A DNA stretch of 64,000 nt from an uncultured Pseudomonadota bacterium (GTDB lineage: Bacteria; Pseudomonadota; Zetaproteobacteria; Mariprofundales; Mariprofundaceae): assembly GCA_913055645.1 (NCBI GenBank), contig CAJXLC010000002.1, positions 1-64,000 of the forward strand, in the 5' to 3' direction. The notes beneath the pieces are model-generated. The model was not told the origin of the DNA. It was given only the letters and a program-made list of their open reading frames with translations, and searched no databases. The translations under genes and the position numbers were made by a program. Of the stretch, positions 42,528 through 51,281 are shown piece after piece. Numbering within the stretch: position 1 is the first letter of the stretch; the number at the start of each line of letters is the position of its first letter.

Positions 42528-43601
42528 ATGAAATATTTATTATCGCCCATCACTATAGACTCAACAACGTACCCCAATCGCTTGGTCATGGCACCTATGA
42601 CACGTAACCGTGCCCCAGAAGGTATACCAACCGCATTAATGGCTAAATACTATGGTCAACGTGCATCTGCTGGGCTTATCATTACTGAAGGTGCCCAAAT
42701 ATCCCAACAAGCTGTGGGCTACCCAGCGACACCAGGCATTTACAGTGATGCTCATATCGCAGGTTGGCAATCTGTCACCCAAGCCGTTCATCAAAAAGGT
42801 GGACATATTTTTTGCCAACTTTGGCATTGTGGTCGTGTCTCACACCCAGATTATCATGAAGGCAATCTTCCTGTCGCACCATCTGCTGTTCAACCTCAAG
42901 GGCAAGCGTTTACTTATGAAGGTCTCAAAGATTTTGTAACACCACGTGCGCTGAAATTAGAGGAAATTCCACAGATCATCGAGCAATACCGCCATGCTGC
43001 AGCCTGTGCAATACAAGCAGGTTTTGACGGCATTGAAATTCATGCTGCTAACGGCTATTTACTTGATCAATTCTTACGTTCTGGAAGCAATAACCGCGAC
43101 GATATTTACGGTGGTTCTATTGAAAATCGCGCACGTTTACTGCAAGAAGTATGCGCAGCCGTATGCAATGAAATTGGTGCAAAGAATGTCGGCGTTCGCA
43201 TTTCACCAGTGAACACTTTTAACGATATGCATGATGCTAATCCCCAAAGCTTATTTAATCATGTTGCCAACATGCTATCACCGATGGGAATAAACTATTT
43301 ACATGTCGTCGAAGTAGATATGACTGGAAATACAGACACAAGTGTCGATATGCAGCAAATACACCAGCATTTTAATGGTCACTATATTGCCAATGGAAGT
43401 TATACAAAAGAGAGTGGTGATAACACTATTGCAGCGGGCGATGCCGATATGGTAGCTTATGGCATTCCATACCTCGCCAACCCTGATTTGGTCGAACGTT
43501 TTCAAAAAAATAGCCCGCTCAACGAAGCAGATCAATCCACATTTTATGGCGGCGATGAGCATGGCTATACAGACTACCCAACTTTAAAGGAAAACACATG
43601 A
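42528..43601 (+). CDS. Old Yellow Enzyme-family ene-reductase
   Basis: A 357-residue FMN-dependent TIM-barrel enzyme reducing activated C=C or nitro groups. Typical parts are LVMAPMTRNRAPEGIPT near residue 20, QLWHCGRVSHP, the IHAANGYLLDQFL active-site motif (His-x-x-Asn), DDIYGGSIENRARL and VAYGIPYLANPDL. Closest to the NemA/XenB class. AAGGA precedes ATG 42528. Its stop overlaps the next start (ATGA). Confidence 0.92.
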   Translation: MKYLLSPITIDSTTYPNRLVMAPMTRNRAPEGIPTALMAKYYGQRASAGLIITEGAQISQQAVGYPATPGIYSDAHIAGWQSVTQAVHQKGGHIFCQLWHCGRVSHPDYHEGNLPVAPSAVQPQGQAFTYEGLKDFVTPRALKLEEIPQIIEQYRHAAACAIQAGFDGIEIHAANGYLLDQFLRSGSNNRDDIYGGSIENRARLLQEVCAAVCNEIGAKNVGVRISPVNTFNDMHDANPQSLFNHVANMLSPMGINYLHVVEVDMTGNTDTSVDMQQIHQHFNGHYIANGSYTKESGDNTIAAGDADMVAYGIPYLANPDLVERFQKNSPLNEADQSTFYGGDEHGYTDYPTLKENT

Positions 43602-44407
43602 AACTTATAAAACAAACACTATGGATTACGCTAACCGTCCTAACAGTCGGACTCGGCATCAATGTGCCCGCATTCGCCGATCCAACAGGTCTTGAAATCA
43701 TGCAGGCAGTGGATAACCGTGAAGATGGCGATACGTTACAACAAAATATCCATCAAATTTTGATCGACCGAAATGGTAATAAACGTAAACGGCATATGAT
43801 TAGTTTTCGCAAAGACTATGGAAAAGATAGTAAAACCATCGTATTTTTTGCCGAGCCAGCCAATATCCGCGATACTGCCTTACTTACCTTTGATTATGAT
43901 GACCCCAACACCGATGATGATCAGTGGCTGTATTTACCTGCATTGAAAAAAGTGCGCCGTATTTCTTCCTCAGATCGTGGCGACTATTTTATGGGTACAG
44001 ACTTCACTTTTGAGGATATGAAACAAACACCCGAGCTACAAGATTACCACTGGAAACTATTGGGCAGTGAAAAAATCCGTGGCTTTGATTGCTGGAAAGT
44101 CGAAGGTATTCCCGCATCCAATGATGTAGCACGTGAATTGGGTTATTCACGCCTTGTACAATGGATTCGCAAAGATAACAACTTCACGATTCAAGCATAC
44201 TATTGGGATCAAGCAGGACGTGAATTAAAACACCTAGAAATCCCCAATTTAACACAAATAAAAGGTATTTGGTCTGCGACAAGCGTTGAAATGATGAATA
44301 TCCAGAACAACCATCAAACACGTCTTGAATTTTCTGAAAAATTATACAATGCCAACTTGAAAGACCGTATGTTTACACAACGTACACTCAAACGCGGCCA
44401 CCGTTAA
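43598..44407 (+). CDS. Outer-membrane lipoprotein-sorting-like (LolA-like) periplasmic protein
   Basis: A 269-residue protein with a signal peptide (cleavage near AFADP, residue 28). The mature protein fits the LolA-like beta fold: HMISFRKDYGKDSKTIVFF, DDQWLYLPALKKVRRISS (given partly) and GYSRLVQWIRKDN. It shuttles a lipid-like substrate across the periplasm in the standard LolA-MMPL-DUF1302 trio of which it is the first member here. Substrate unknown. Confidence 0.83.
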   Translation: MKLIKQTLWITLTVLTVGLGINVPAFADPTGLEIMQAVDNREDGDTLQQNIHQILIDRNGNKRKRHMISFRKDYGKDSKTIVFFAEPANIRDTALLTFDYDDPNTDDDQWLYLPALKKVRRISSSDRGDYFMGTDFTFEDMKQTPELQDYHWKLLGSEKIRGFDCWKVEGIPASNDVARELGYSRLVQWIRKDNNFTIQAYYWDQAGRELKHLEIPNLTQIKGIWSATSVEMMNIQNNHQTRLEFSEKLYNANLKDRMFTQRTLKRGHR

Positions 44408-44416
44408 GGAATTACT

Positions 44417-46699
44417 ATGTCATCTATCTTCTCATTTATTGTTCGCCGTGCTTGGTGGATACTCATACTCATTGCGCTGATTACAGGTGGTTTTGTATCA
44501 CAACTTTCTTCCTTGAAAATGGAAACCAATATTGAAAACATGCTACCCAAAAGCATGGATGCCTATACCAATAAGAAAAAACTCGAAAAAGTATTTTCTT
44601 CAGCAGATATGGTGGTGGTCGGCATTACCAATTATCATAATCCACAAGGCATTTATAATCCTCACACTTTGCAACTCATTGATGAGCTTACGCAATGGAT
44701 GAAGCAACATAAAGAATTTCAAACCTTGGCATTGGCTGACTTGATGAGCCTATCCACCATTAAAGATATTCGCGGCACAGCCGACGGCATGGAAGTTGAA
44801 CAGTTTATGGAACGTCCAGCATCCAGTCCTGAAGATATGACACGACTCAAAGAGCGACTCATTGATAATGGATTATACATGGGTTCAATCGTCAGCAATG
44901 ATGGCAAAGGCACACTGATTGTTGTGCGCCCAAGCTCAGAATATGTCGGACATTACCATGATATTTACAAACTCATCAAAAACAAAGTTGATGAGATTAA
45001 TGCGCGTGGTGGTGAAGAGTCCATACTCATTACAGGTCGCCCTATCGTAGAAGGCGTATTTGGTGTTTATATGCCACAGGATATGCAAAAAATGCAACCT
45101 ATCATCTTGGCATTGCTCGCATTATTATTATTTCTCTCATTTCGTAATATTCGTGGCGTACTCATTCCATTGGCCGTGGTTATTTTATCCGAGCTTTGGA
45201 TGCTGGGAACCATGGCGGCAGCGGGCATTCCCATTTACACAGTTACCACCCTTCTACCTGTGCTTATTCTTGCTATTGGTATTGCTGATTCGGTGCATTT
45301 ACTAACCCATATTCGCACCGAAGCGGGACGTGATACAAGCTCCGACAAATTCACAGCCATCGTTCGCGCTATGCAAGCTATGTGGTCACCCATTCTTATG
45401 ACAACATTAACCACCGCCGTAGGCTTTTTATCCATGCTAACATCTCAATTACTACCCATGAGATTTTTCGGTATTTTTGCCGCAGTTGGTATTATCTACG
45501 CATTTATCATTACCATTTTATTTATTCCAGCCATTGAAGCGCTACTTCCAAACCGCGAGAAATCCTTAGATAAACTCGCATTCACTGGTTATATCCAATG
45601 GATGACAAGACTCACGCTCACTAACCCTAAAAAAATCCTAGCAGCCTTTAGCATATTATTTTTACTATCCGCAATTGGGCTATCACAATTACATGTCAAT
45701 TCATCACTGGTCTCAGAATTTCGCCCTTCTGACCCCATTCGCCAAGCAGATGATACACTCAATAAGCATTTTGCGGGTACAAACTCGTTGGATGTCATGG
45801 TGGATTCAGGCAAACAAGATGGCGTGCTCGAACCAACCTTTTTATCAGGTTTGGCAAAATTACAACATCGTGTTGAACAAGAAGCTGTTGTTGGTGATTC
45901 ATCCTCCATCGCTGAAATACTGGCAGAAATGAATAAAGTGATGCATGCCGGCAATCAAAAATATCATGTGCCTCCTGATTCTTCCGAACTTGCAGCGCAA
46001 TATTTATTACTCTATTCCTTTTCTGGAGCACCCGACGATTTTGCCTCCTTTATCACCTCAGATTATCGCCAAGCACATATACGCATCCAAATGAAAAATG
46101 ATAGCAGTGCTGATGCGGGTAAGATTATTGCTTTAATTAGGGCCAATGCACCCCAATGGTTTCCCAGTGACAAGATTGAGTTTGCAGGCACAGCATATAC
46201 CAGCACCACCTTTTCGGATTTAGTCATTACTGGGCAAATACAATCCTTACTACTCGCACTAAGTTTGATATTTATTTTATGCCTATTGATGTTCCGCAAC
46301 CTTAAAGATGCCGCACTATCCATGCTTCCTGTCTCACTGGCTGTGATTGTGATTTATGGGGTTATGGGTTTATTTGGCATTGCATTGGAAATAGGAACCG
46401 CCGTTACAGGATCTATGGCGCTGGGTATCGGTATTGATTTCGCTATTCACTATCTCTATCGCTATCGTTTTTACAATATAGAAAAGAGCTCGCATGCAGA
46501 AGTTGTTACCGCTTGCAATGAAGACACTGGACGCGCTATTGCCTTTAATGCACTGGTGGTGATTGGTGGTTTTTTAGTGTTGCTCACTGCCAATCTTTAT
46601 CCACAAGTAAAATTGGGGGCATTGGTAGCATCTTCCATGCTCATTTGTTATCTCGCTACCTGTTATTTATTCCCAATACTGCTGAAAAATGAAAAATAA
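44417..46699 (+). CDS. MMPL/RND-family exporter
   Basis: A 760-residue inner-membrane transporter with two six-helix halves and a periplasmic loop in each. The first half has GIADSVHLLTHIRTE, the second LGIGIDFAIHYLYRYR, each with the conserved charged residues of RND proton relays in helix 4. The family exports lipids, sterols/hopanoids or similar hydrophobic molecules. It is preceded by the LolA-like gene and overlaps the barrel gene by 11 bases. Confidence 0.9.
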   Translation: MSSIFSFIVRRAWWILILIALITGGFVSQLSSLKMETNIENMLPKSMDAYTNKKKLEKVFSSADMVVVGITNYHNPQGIYNPHTLQLIDELTQWMKQHKEFQTLALADLMSLSTIKDIRGTADGMEVEQFMERPASSPEDMTRLKERLIDNGLYMGSIVSNDGKGTLIVVRPSSEYVGHYHDIYKLIKNKVDEINARGGEESILITGRPIVEGVFGVYMPQDMQKMQPIILALLALLLFLSFRNIRGVLIPLAVVILSELWMLGTMAAAGIPIYTVTTLLPVLILAIGIADSVHLLTHIRTEAGRDTSSDKFTAIVRAMQAMWSPILMTTLTTAVGFLSMLTSQLLPMRFFGIFAAVGIIYAFIITILFIPAIEALLPNREKSLDKLAFTGYIQWMTRLTLTNPKKILAAFSILFLLSAIGLSQLHVNSSLVSEFRPSDPIRQADDTLNKHFAGTNSLDVMVDSGKQDGVLEPTFLSGLAKLQHRVEQEAVVGDSSSIAEILAEMNKVMHAGNQKYHVPPDSSELAAQYLLLYSFSGAPDDFASFITSDYRQAHIRIQMKNDSSADAGKIIALIRANAPQWFPSDKIEFAGTAYTSTTFSDLVITGQIQSLLLALSLIFILCLLMFRNLKDAALSMLPVSLAVIVIYGVMGLFGIALEIGTAVTGSMALGIGIDFAIHYLYRYRFYNIEKSSHAEVVTACNEDTGRAIAFNALVVIGGFLVLLTANLYPQVKLGALVASSMLICYLATCYLFPILLKNEK

Positions 46700-47975
46700 A
46701 CGCCTTGCCATACTCTTGTTTGGCTTTGTTTTTAGTACACCAAGCCAAGCGCTTGAATGGTCTATGCACGGCAGCGTAAAAAATGAATCTGCTTATTTTA
46801 TCAGTGGTGAAAAGCGTTGGGATAAGATTCAGAATCGATTAGAACTAAAGCCTGAAGCAGTCTTGGGAAATGGCTGGGAATTCCGTAGCCGCGCCCTGCT
46901 TTGGTATGATGCAGCAATGGATATTCAGGCTAGCCGTTTCCCTGATTTAACCAACAGCATCAAGCAACATTATCGTACTGCCACGAAACTAAAAGAAGCT
47001 TATCTGATGTATGAAGGTAATGCCTTTGATTTACGCTTGGGAGAACAACAAATCATCTGGGGAAAAACCGATGGTTTGCGTTTGTTGGATATTATCAATC
47101 CGCTTGATTTACGCGAATTCATCCTCGATGATTTTCTTGACTCACGCATTGGTTTGGTTGCCGCACGTCTCAATTACTATCCAGACCCAGATACCGAACA
47201 AGAAATTGAATTTGTTGTTATTCCTGATCCCGAATCAACCGAAACAGCTCCCAAAAATTCACGTTGGGCATTCCATACCACTACGCCACCCGCAGGCTTT
47301 CGCGTTCAAACACTGCCCGATGAGCTATTAAATTGGTCTATCAAAAATGTCGAATATGGCGCAGCATGGCGCAACAATATTGACGGTTGGGATGTCTCGC
47401 TTAATTATTTTTATAGCTGGAATGGCACGCCCAATGCGTTCCGTCAATTATCCCCTGGCATCATTACATTACAACTCAAACGCCTACGCATGCATACTAT
47501 TGGCGGTAGCTTTTCCAATGCCTTTGGCGCATGGGTTGTGCGTGGCGAGTTAACAACCAATTTACAAGAGGGCATCAATGCCAATGGTTCCACCTTCGCT
47601 GATAGTGTGCAGCGCAAAACAACCATCAATGCTGCCTTAGGTGCTGAATGGACAGGTCATAACTGGACTATTAGCCCACAATTTTTCATTCGTCACATTC
47701 GAAACTGGAATAATCAGCTTTTAGAACCACAAAATTCAGGTTTTTGGACACTGCGCATCGCCACTGATTTTATGCACGAAAAACTCAAGCCTGAAATGCT
47801 TTTCTTAGCAGATTGGTCGGCAGGTGGATGGCTAGCACGACCCAAAATAGCTTACGACTGGTCAGATAATATTACCTCTAATCTCAATGCTGATATTTTT
47901 GGTGGTTCACGCGGTTTTCTAGGACAATTTAATCAAAATGACCGTGTTGGTTTCGATGTAACGTATAGTTTTTAA
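46689..47975 (+). CDS. DUF1302-type outer-membrane beta-barrel
   Basis: A 428-residue protein with a signal peptide (cleavage near QALE, residue 22), many alternating beta strands and a terminal Phe, as for barrels. The LGEQQIIWGKTDGLRLLDII signature of DUF1302 (given in part) is around residue 118. It likely forms the outer-membrane end of an export route with the MMPL protein. It is the last gene of the TetR operon; no clear terminator is seen before the convergent def gene. Confidence 0.83.
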   Translation: MKNKRLAILLFGFVFSTPSQALEWSMHGSVKNESAYFISGEKRWDKIQNRLELKPEAVLGNGWEFRSRALLWYDAAMDIQASRFPDLTNSIKQHYRTATKLKEAYLMYEGNAFDLRLGEQQIIWGKTDGLRLLDIINPLDLREFILDDFLDSRIGLVAARLNYYPDPDTEQEIEFVVIPDPESTETAPKNSRWAFHTTTPPAGFRVQTLPDELLNWSIKNVEYGAAWRNNIDGWDVSLNYFYSWNGTPNAFRQLSPGIITLQLKRLRMHTIGGSFSNAFGAWVVRGELTTNLQEGINANGSTFADSVQRKTTINAALGAEWTGHNWTISPQFFIRHIRNWNNQLLEPQNSGFWTLRIATDFMHEKLKPEMLFLADWSAGGWLARPKIAYDWSDNITSNLNADIFGGSRGFLGQFNQNDRVGFDVTYSF

Positions 47976-47982
47976 CAATGCA

Positions 47983-48468
47983 TCACATACGGCGCACAAG
48001 ATCATGCACAGAAAGCACGCGATCAATAAACAACACGCCATCCAAATGATCCAACTCATGCTGAATCACCCGCGCTTCAAAACCAGTCGCTGCTAACTCA
48101 TGGTATTCACCTGATATATCTTGATAACGCACAGTTACTTTTTTTGAACGCTGCACTGTGGCAACCCATTCTGGCACAGATAAACATCCTTCACGCCCCA
48201 AAGCTTTACCCGATTGATAAATAATTTCTGGATTCACCATCAGTAAACGACCGTGATTTTTGCATGGATGCAATCCCAAAGAACAATCCACAATAACCAC
48301 GCGCAGCAACTCACCGAGTTGCGGTGCTGCAATGCCTACGCCGCCAGGACCCTGTTCCATCGAAGTCTGCATAGCTTCAAGCAATGTTTTTAACGCCAAA
48401 TCAAAAACTTCTACAGGTTTTGATATTTGCCTTAGGCGTGCGTCAGGGAGGGTTAAAATTTCGTTCAA
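47983..48468 (-). CDS. def: Peptide deformylase
   Basis: A 161-residue metalloenzyme removing N-formyl from new proteins. The three active-site motifs are GVGIAAPQ, EGCLSV and QHELDHL, complete. The last gene of the isc operon (minus strand), 17 bases after the gcvR-like gene. It is not paired with fmt, so another def may exist elsewhere. Confidence 0.95.
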   Translation of the reverse strand: MNEILTLPDARLRQISKPVEVFDLALKTLLEAMQTSMEQGPGGVGIAAPQLGELLRVVIVDCSLGLHPCKNHGRLLMVNPEIIYQSGKALGREGCLSVPEWVATVQRSKKVTVRYQDISGEYHELAATGFEARVIQHELDHLDGVLFIDRVLSVHDLVRRM

Positions 48469-48485
48469 TATCTTGCACCCATCAC

Positions 48486-49019
48486 TTACAGAACACCACC
48501 TTCCAACACATGCACTTGAATATCCACACCCAATGCTTTCGAGCTCTTAAACAAAGCATTCTGCATGGCTTCGGTATGTTTGCCACTCACAACTTCCAAT
48601 GCCATCATATACATATCGCCCTGCTCACTTTCTCGCGCTTGTGTCGAAACATCAACAATAGGCACATCCAAAGAAGCCAAAACATCGGACACTGCATGCA
48701 CAATACCGGGTTTATCTGCACCTGAAACGGTAATCACACAGTCAGGCTCTAACGGCACATGGCTTACTTCATCTTCCGATAATTGCTGTGACTGAACCGT
48801 TAAACCAGTGCGCTGTTCAAGCTCTGCCAAAGAGGCTTTTAACTCACCAAAACTGCTATTTGCATCCAAATTCACAATCAACATCATGGTAAAACGACCA
48901 CGCAAAGCAGTCATAGATGAATCCTCAATATTGGCATGAATATTCAACAAAGATTCAGCCACATCGCGCACAATTCCCGTACGTTCATGACCTGAAATAG
49001 ATAATAAAATATGCATCAT
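48486..49019 (-). CDS. GcvR-like tandem ACT-domain regulator
   Basis: A 177-residue protein with two ACT domains (about 2-75 and 87-165). The opening HILLSISGHERTGIVRDV and the second ITVSGADKPGIVHAVSDVLA are characteristic of GcvR/ACT regulators, which bind glycine or other amino acids. Start 49019 is favoured by AGGGG upstream; longer frames overlap iscA. Its place in an Fe-S operon is unusual and unexplained. Confidence 0.82.
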   Translation of the reverse strand: MMHILLSISGHERTGIVRDVAESLLNIHANIEDSSMTALRGRFTMMLIVNLDANSSFGELKASLAELEQRTGLTVQSQQLSEDEVSHVPLEPDCVITVSGADKPGIVHAVSDVLASLDVPIVDVSTQARESEQGDMYMMALEVVSGKHTEAMQNALFKSSKALGVDIQVHVLEGGVL

Positions 49020-49051
49020 TCCTACCCCTCTAACACAAATGGTGTGACAGT

Positions 49052-49384
49052 TTAGATAGTGAAGGAAACCCCACAGCCACACTCACCTTTCTTATTCGGA
49101 TTATGATATACAAAAGCTGATGACAGAACATCTTTTTGGTAATCAATCTGCAAACCTGCCAATGCCTTGGTATACGAATCTTTATCCACATACAAAGAAA
49201 AGCCGTCAAATTCACGCACCAAATCGTCATCAAGCGGCTCATCAGCATAATCCATCACATACTCAAGCCCAGAACAACCTGCCTCACGCACCGATAAATG
49301 CACTGCCTTTTTATCTGCATGAAGCAGTGAGTTTTTCAACTGTTCACAGGCGGCATCACTCAAAGAAATATCAATATCACTCAT
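49052..49384 (-). CDS. iscA: IscA/HesB-family Fe-S cluster carrier
   Basis: A 110-residue A-type carrier with the three cluster cysteines: the first in GCSGLEY (Cys37) and a C-terminal CGCG pair. It accepts clusters and hands them to targets. It follows iscS by 9 bases. IscA or ErpA type cannot be separated by eye; IscU, HscA/B and Fdx are not present in this operon, so the operon is reduced compared with E. coli isc. Confidence 0.88.
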   Translation of the reverse strand: MSDIDISLSDAACEQLKNSLLHADKKAVHLSVREAGCSGLEYVMDYADEPLDDDLVREFDGFSLYVDKDSYTKALAGLQIDYQKDVLSSAFVYHNPNKKGECGCGVSFTI

Positions 49385-49393
49385 ACCACGCTC

Positions 49394-50521
49394 CTAAAGA
49401 CCAGCCATATGTTTTAACAAACTACGAATGCGCACCAACTCATCTACCAATGCTTCCGCATCACTAGCCGTATGTTCAACACCAAAACTCACCCGTAAAC
49501 TACTGCGTGCAGCTCTATCATTCACACCCATGGCTTGCAGCACATGCGAAGGCTCGCGTTTACCCGATGAACAAGCAGAGCCCGATGCCACCGCAAAACC
49601 AGCTAAATCCAGTTGCATCAAAAGCGTTTCACCATCCATACCAGGCACAGTAAACATGCTGGTATTTGCCACTCGCTCAACATCTGAGCCATGAATCGTT
49701 ACATCAGGCATACTCGCCAGTATTTTTTTTTCAAAACCATCACGTACAACTTGCGTATCCGCATAATGCAATACGCCCAAGGCTGCCGCAAAACCCGCAA
49801 CACCAGGGACATTTTCTGTTCCTGAACGACGACCGCGCTCCTGACCACCGCCCAATGCCCAAGTTTCAAGCTGAGAGCCACGACGTACTGCCAATACACC
49901 CACACCTTTGGGTCCACCAATTTTATGGGCTGAAAAAGATATAAAGTCCGCACTCAGTGCGCTGACATCCACAGATGTTTTTCCCAATGCCTGCACAGCA
50001 TCCACCAATACTGGAATCGAACTTTTTTTACATACTTCTACCACATGCTGTACGGGTTGAATGACACCACTCTCATTATTCGCCCACATCATACATGCCA
50101 TCACTGTACGCTCATCAAGTTGCGCACAAAAAGTATCTGCATCCATTTGCCCATTTTTCTGAGGGCGCACCAAACACAACTCATGCCCCAAACGCTCGCA
50201 CCAATAGGTGATAGTTTGTAATACGGAAGGATGCTCAATGGCTGAAACGACAACCTTGCCTTTTTTTGCAGCCGACAAACAACCAAAAATCGCCATATTG
50301 TTGGCTTCTGTACCGCCCGATGTAAATACCAAGCAGCCTGACTCAACATTCAAATAGCGTGCTATTTTATCACGTGCATCATCCAAAACACGGCGTGCCG
50401 ATCTGCCAGCCCAGTGCATGCTGGATGGGTTTCCAGATGCATGCGTCGCTGCATCATGCATTGCCTCTAAGGCTACATCTAAGGTTGGACACGTTGCATT
50501 ATAATCAAGATACCTTTGCAA
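49394..50521 (-). CDS. iscS: Cysteine desulfurase (NifS/IscS type)
   Basis: A 375-residue PLP enzyme that takes sulfur from cysteine for Fe-S clusters and tRNA thiolation. The YLDYNATCP start, SGGTEANNMA, the PLP-lysine motif SAHKIGGPKG and the persulfide Cys in SGSACSSGKREP are present. It is somewhat shorter than E. coli IscS (404). It begins 17 bases inside iscR, so the two are strictly coupled. Confidence 0.93.
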   Translation of the reverse strand: MQRYLDYNATCPTLDVALEAMHDAATHASGNPSSMHWAGRSARRVLDDARDKIARYLNVESGCLVFTSGGTEANNMAIFGCLSAAKKGKVVVSAIEHPSVLQTITYWCERLGHELCLVRPQKNGQMDADTFCAQLDERTVMACMMWANNESGVIQPVQHVVEVCKKSSIPVLVDAVQALGKTSVDVSALSADFISFSAHKIGGPKGVGVLAVRRGSQLETWALGGGQERGRRSGTENVPGVAGFAAALGVLHYADTQVVRDGFEKKILASMPDVTIHGSDVERVANTSMFTVPGMDGETLLMQLDLAGFAVASGSACSSGKREPSHVLQAMGVNDRAARSSLRVSFGVEHTASDAEALVDELVRIRSLLKHMAGL

Positions 50522-50996
50522 TTTTTTGTTCCATGCGTACTTCAGTCACAATATCTTCAACTGGTTTTAATTCTAAATTATTCAAATCCACTTCTTTCTG
50601 ACACACCATTTCAATGCTTACTGCATCCAGAAACCGATAAATATGTTTGCCCATCGCATCCCATAACTCATGGGTATCACAGCGTTTTCCACGATGACAT
50701 CCACGCACTGCATTTTCACACAATGTCGTACGAATAGGTTCATTGACAGCTTGTATCACATTTGCAATCGTAATTTCACTTGCAGGGCGTGCCAAAAAGT
50801 ATCCGCCGCCAGGACCGCGAACGGAACGAACCAAGCCACCCGCCCGCAAAGAACGAAATAATTGTTCTAAGTATGATAGGGAAATAAATTGTCTCTCAGA
50901 AATAGCCGCAAGCGTAACAGGCTTACCTTCTTTACCATGATTGTTGATATCAACTATCGCTGATACACCATAGCGTCCTTTACTTGTTAATCGCAT
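50505..50996 (-). CDS. iscR: Fe-S cluster-sensing Rrf2 regulator IscR
   Basis: A 163-residue winged-helix repressor. The DNA-binding part (about 1-80) has MRLTSKGRYGVSAI and RSVRGPGGGYFLAR. The [2Fe-2S] ligands are C93, C100, C106 and His109 (C-x6-C-x5-C-x2-H), near the IscR pattern. ATG 50996 is preceded by GAGGAG. It heads the operon iscS-iscA-gcvR-def and should repress it when clusters are plentiful; a type-1 operator stands upstream. Confidence 0.93.
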   Translation of the reverse strand: MRLTSKGRYGVSAIVDINNHGKEGKPVTLAAISERQFISLSYLEQLFRSLRAGGLVRSVRGPGGGYFLARPASEITIANVIQAVNEPIRTTLCENAVRGCHRGKRCDTHELWDAMGKHIYRFLDAVSIEMVCQKEVDLNNLELKPVEDIVTEVRMEQKIAKVS

Positions 50997-51047
50997 CACA
51001 TTCTCCTCATTCATGATGAATATCCACATGAAAAAGTCGGATATTAT

Positions 51048-51072
51048 AAATCTGATTGTTTTAGTCAAGTAT
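51048..51072 (-). promoter_or_regulatory. IscR type-1 operator overlapping the isc promoter
   Basis: On the minus strand, ATACTTGACT then AAAAC then AATCAGATTT matches the IscR type-1 consensus. The left half is perfect, the right half 7 of 10, and the 5-base spacer is correct. TTGACT inside it is the -35 box and TAATAT, 16 bases on, the -10 of the iscR promoter. Cluster-bound IscR would block RNA polymerase here. Confidence 0.75.
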
Positions 51073-51128
51073 TTTGCAATTTATACTCATCAACAATAAA
51101 AAATAGATTTGACTGTTCATATTTCGGC

Positions 51129-51213
51129 ATATTTTTCTGATAGAAATAGGAAAAAAGAGCAGCTTACTAGACTGTAAGTGAGCATTTTTTTAACACAGCT
51201 ATCAGGAAAATAG
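51129..51213 (+). repeat. 85-nt structured dispersed repeat, copy B
   Basis: In the iscR-argC gap. Outer arms ATATTTTTCTGATAG (51129-51143) and CTATCAGGAAAATAG (51199-51213) pair at 13 of 15 positions. The inner CAGCTTACTAGACTGTAAGTG, here given as CAGCTTACTA plus GACTGTAAGTG, then AGCATTT and TTAACACAGCTATC, nearly equals the copy at 11187-11271. The length is the same (85), while the arms are different in sequence but still paired. Confidence 0.7.
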
Positions 51214-51281
51214 GTGGTGATCTGAATAGTTATACACAATTCATATTGGTAAACATGGCAATATATTTGTAGGCTTTTGGC

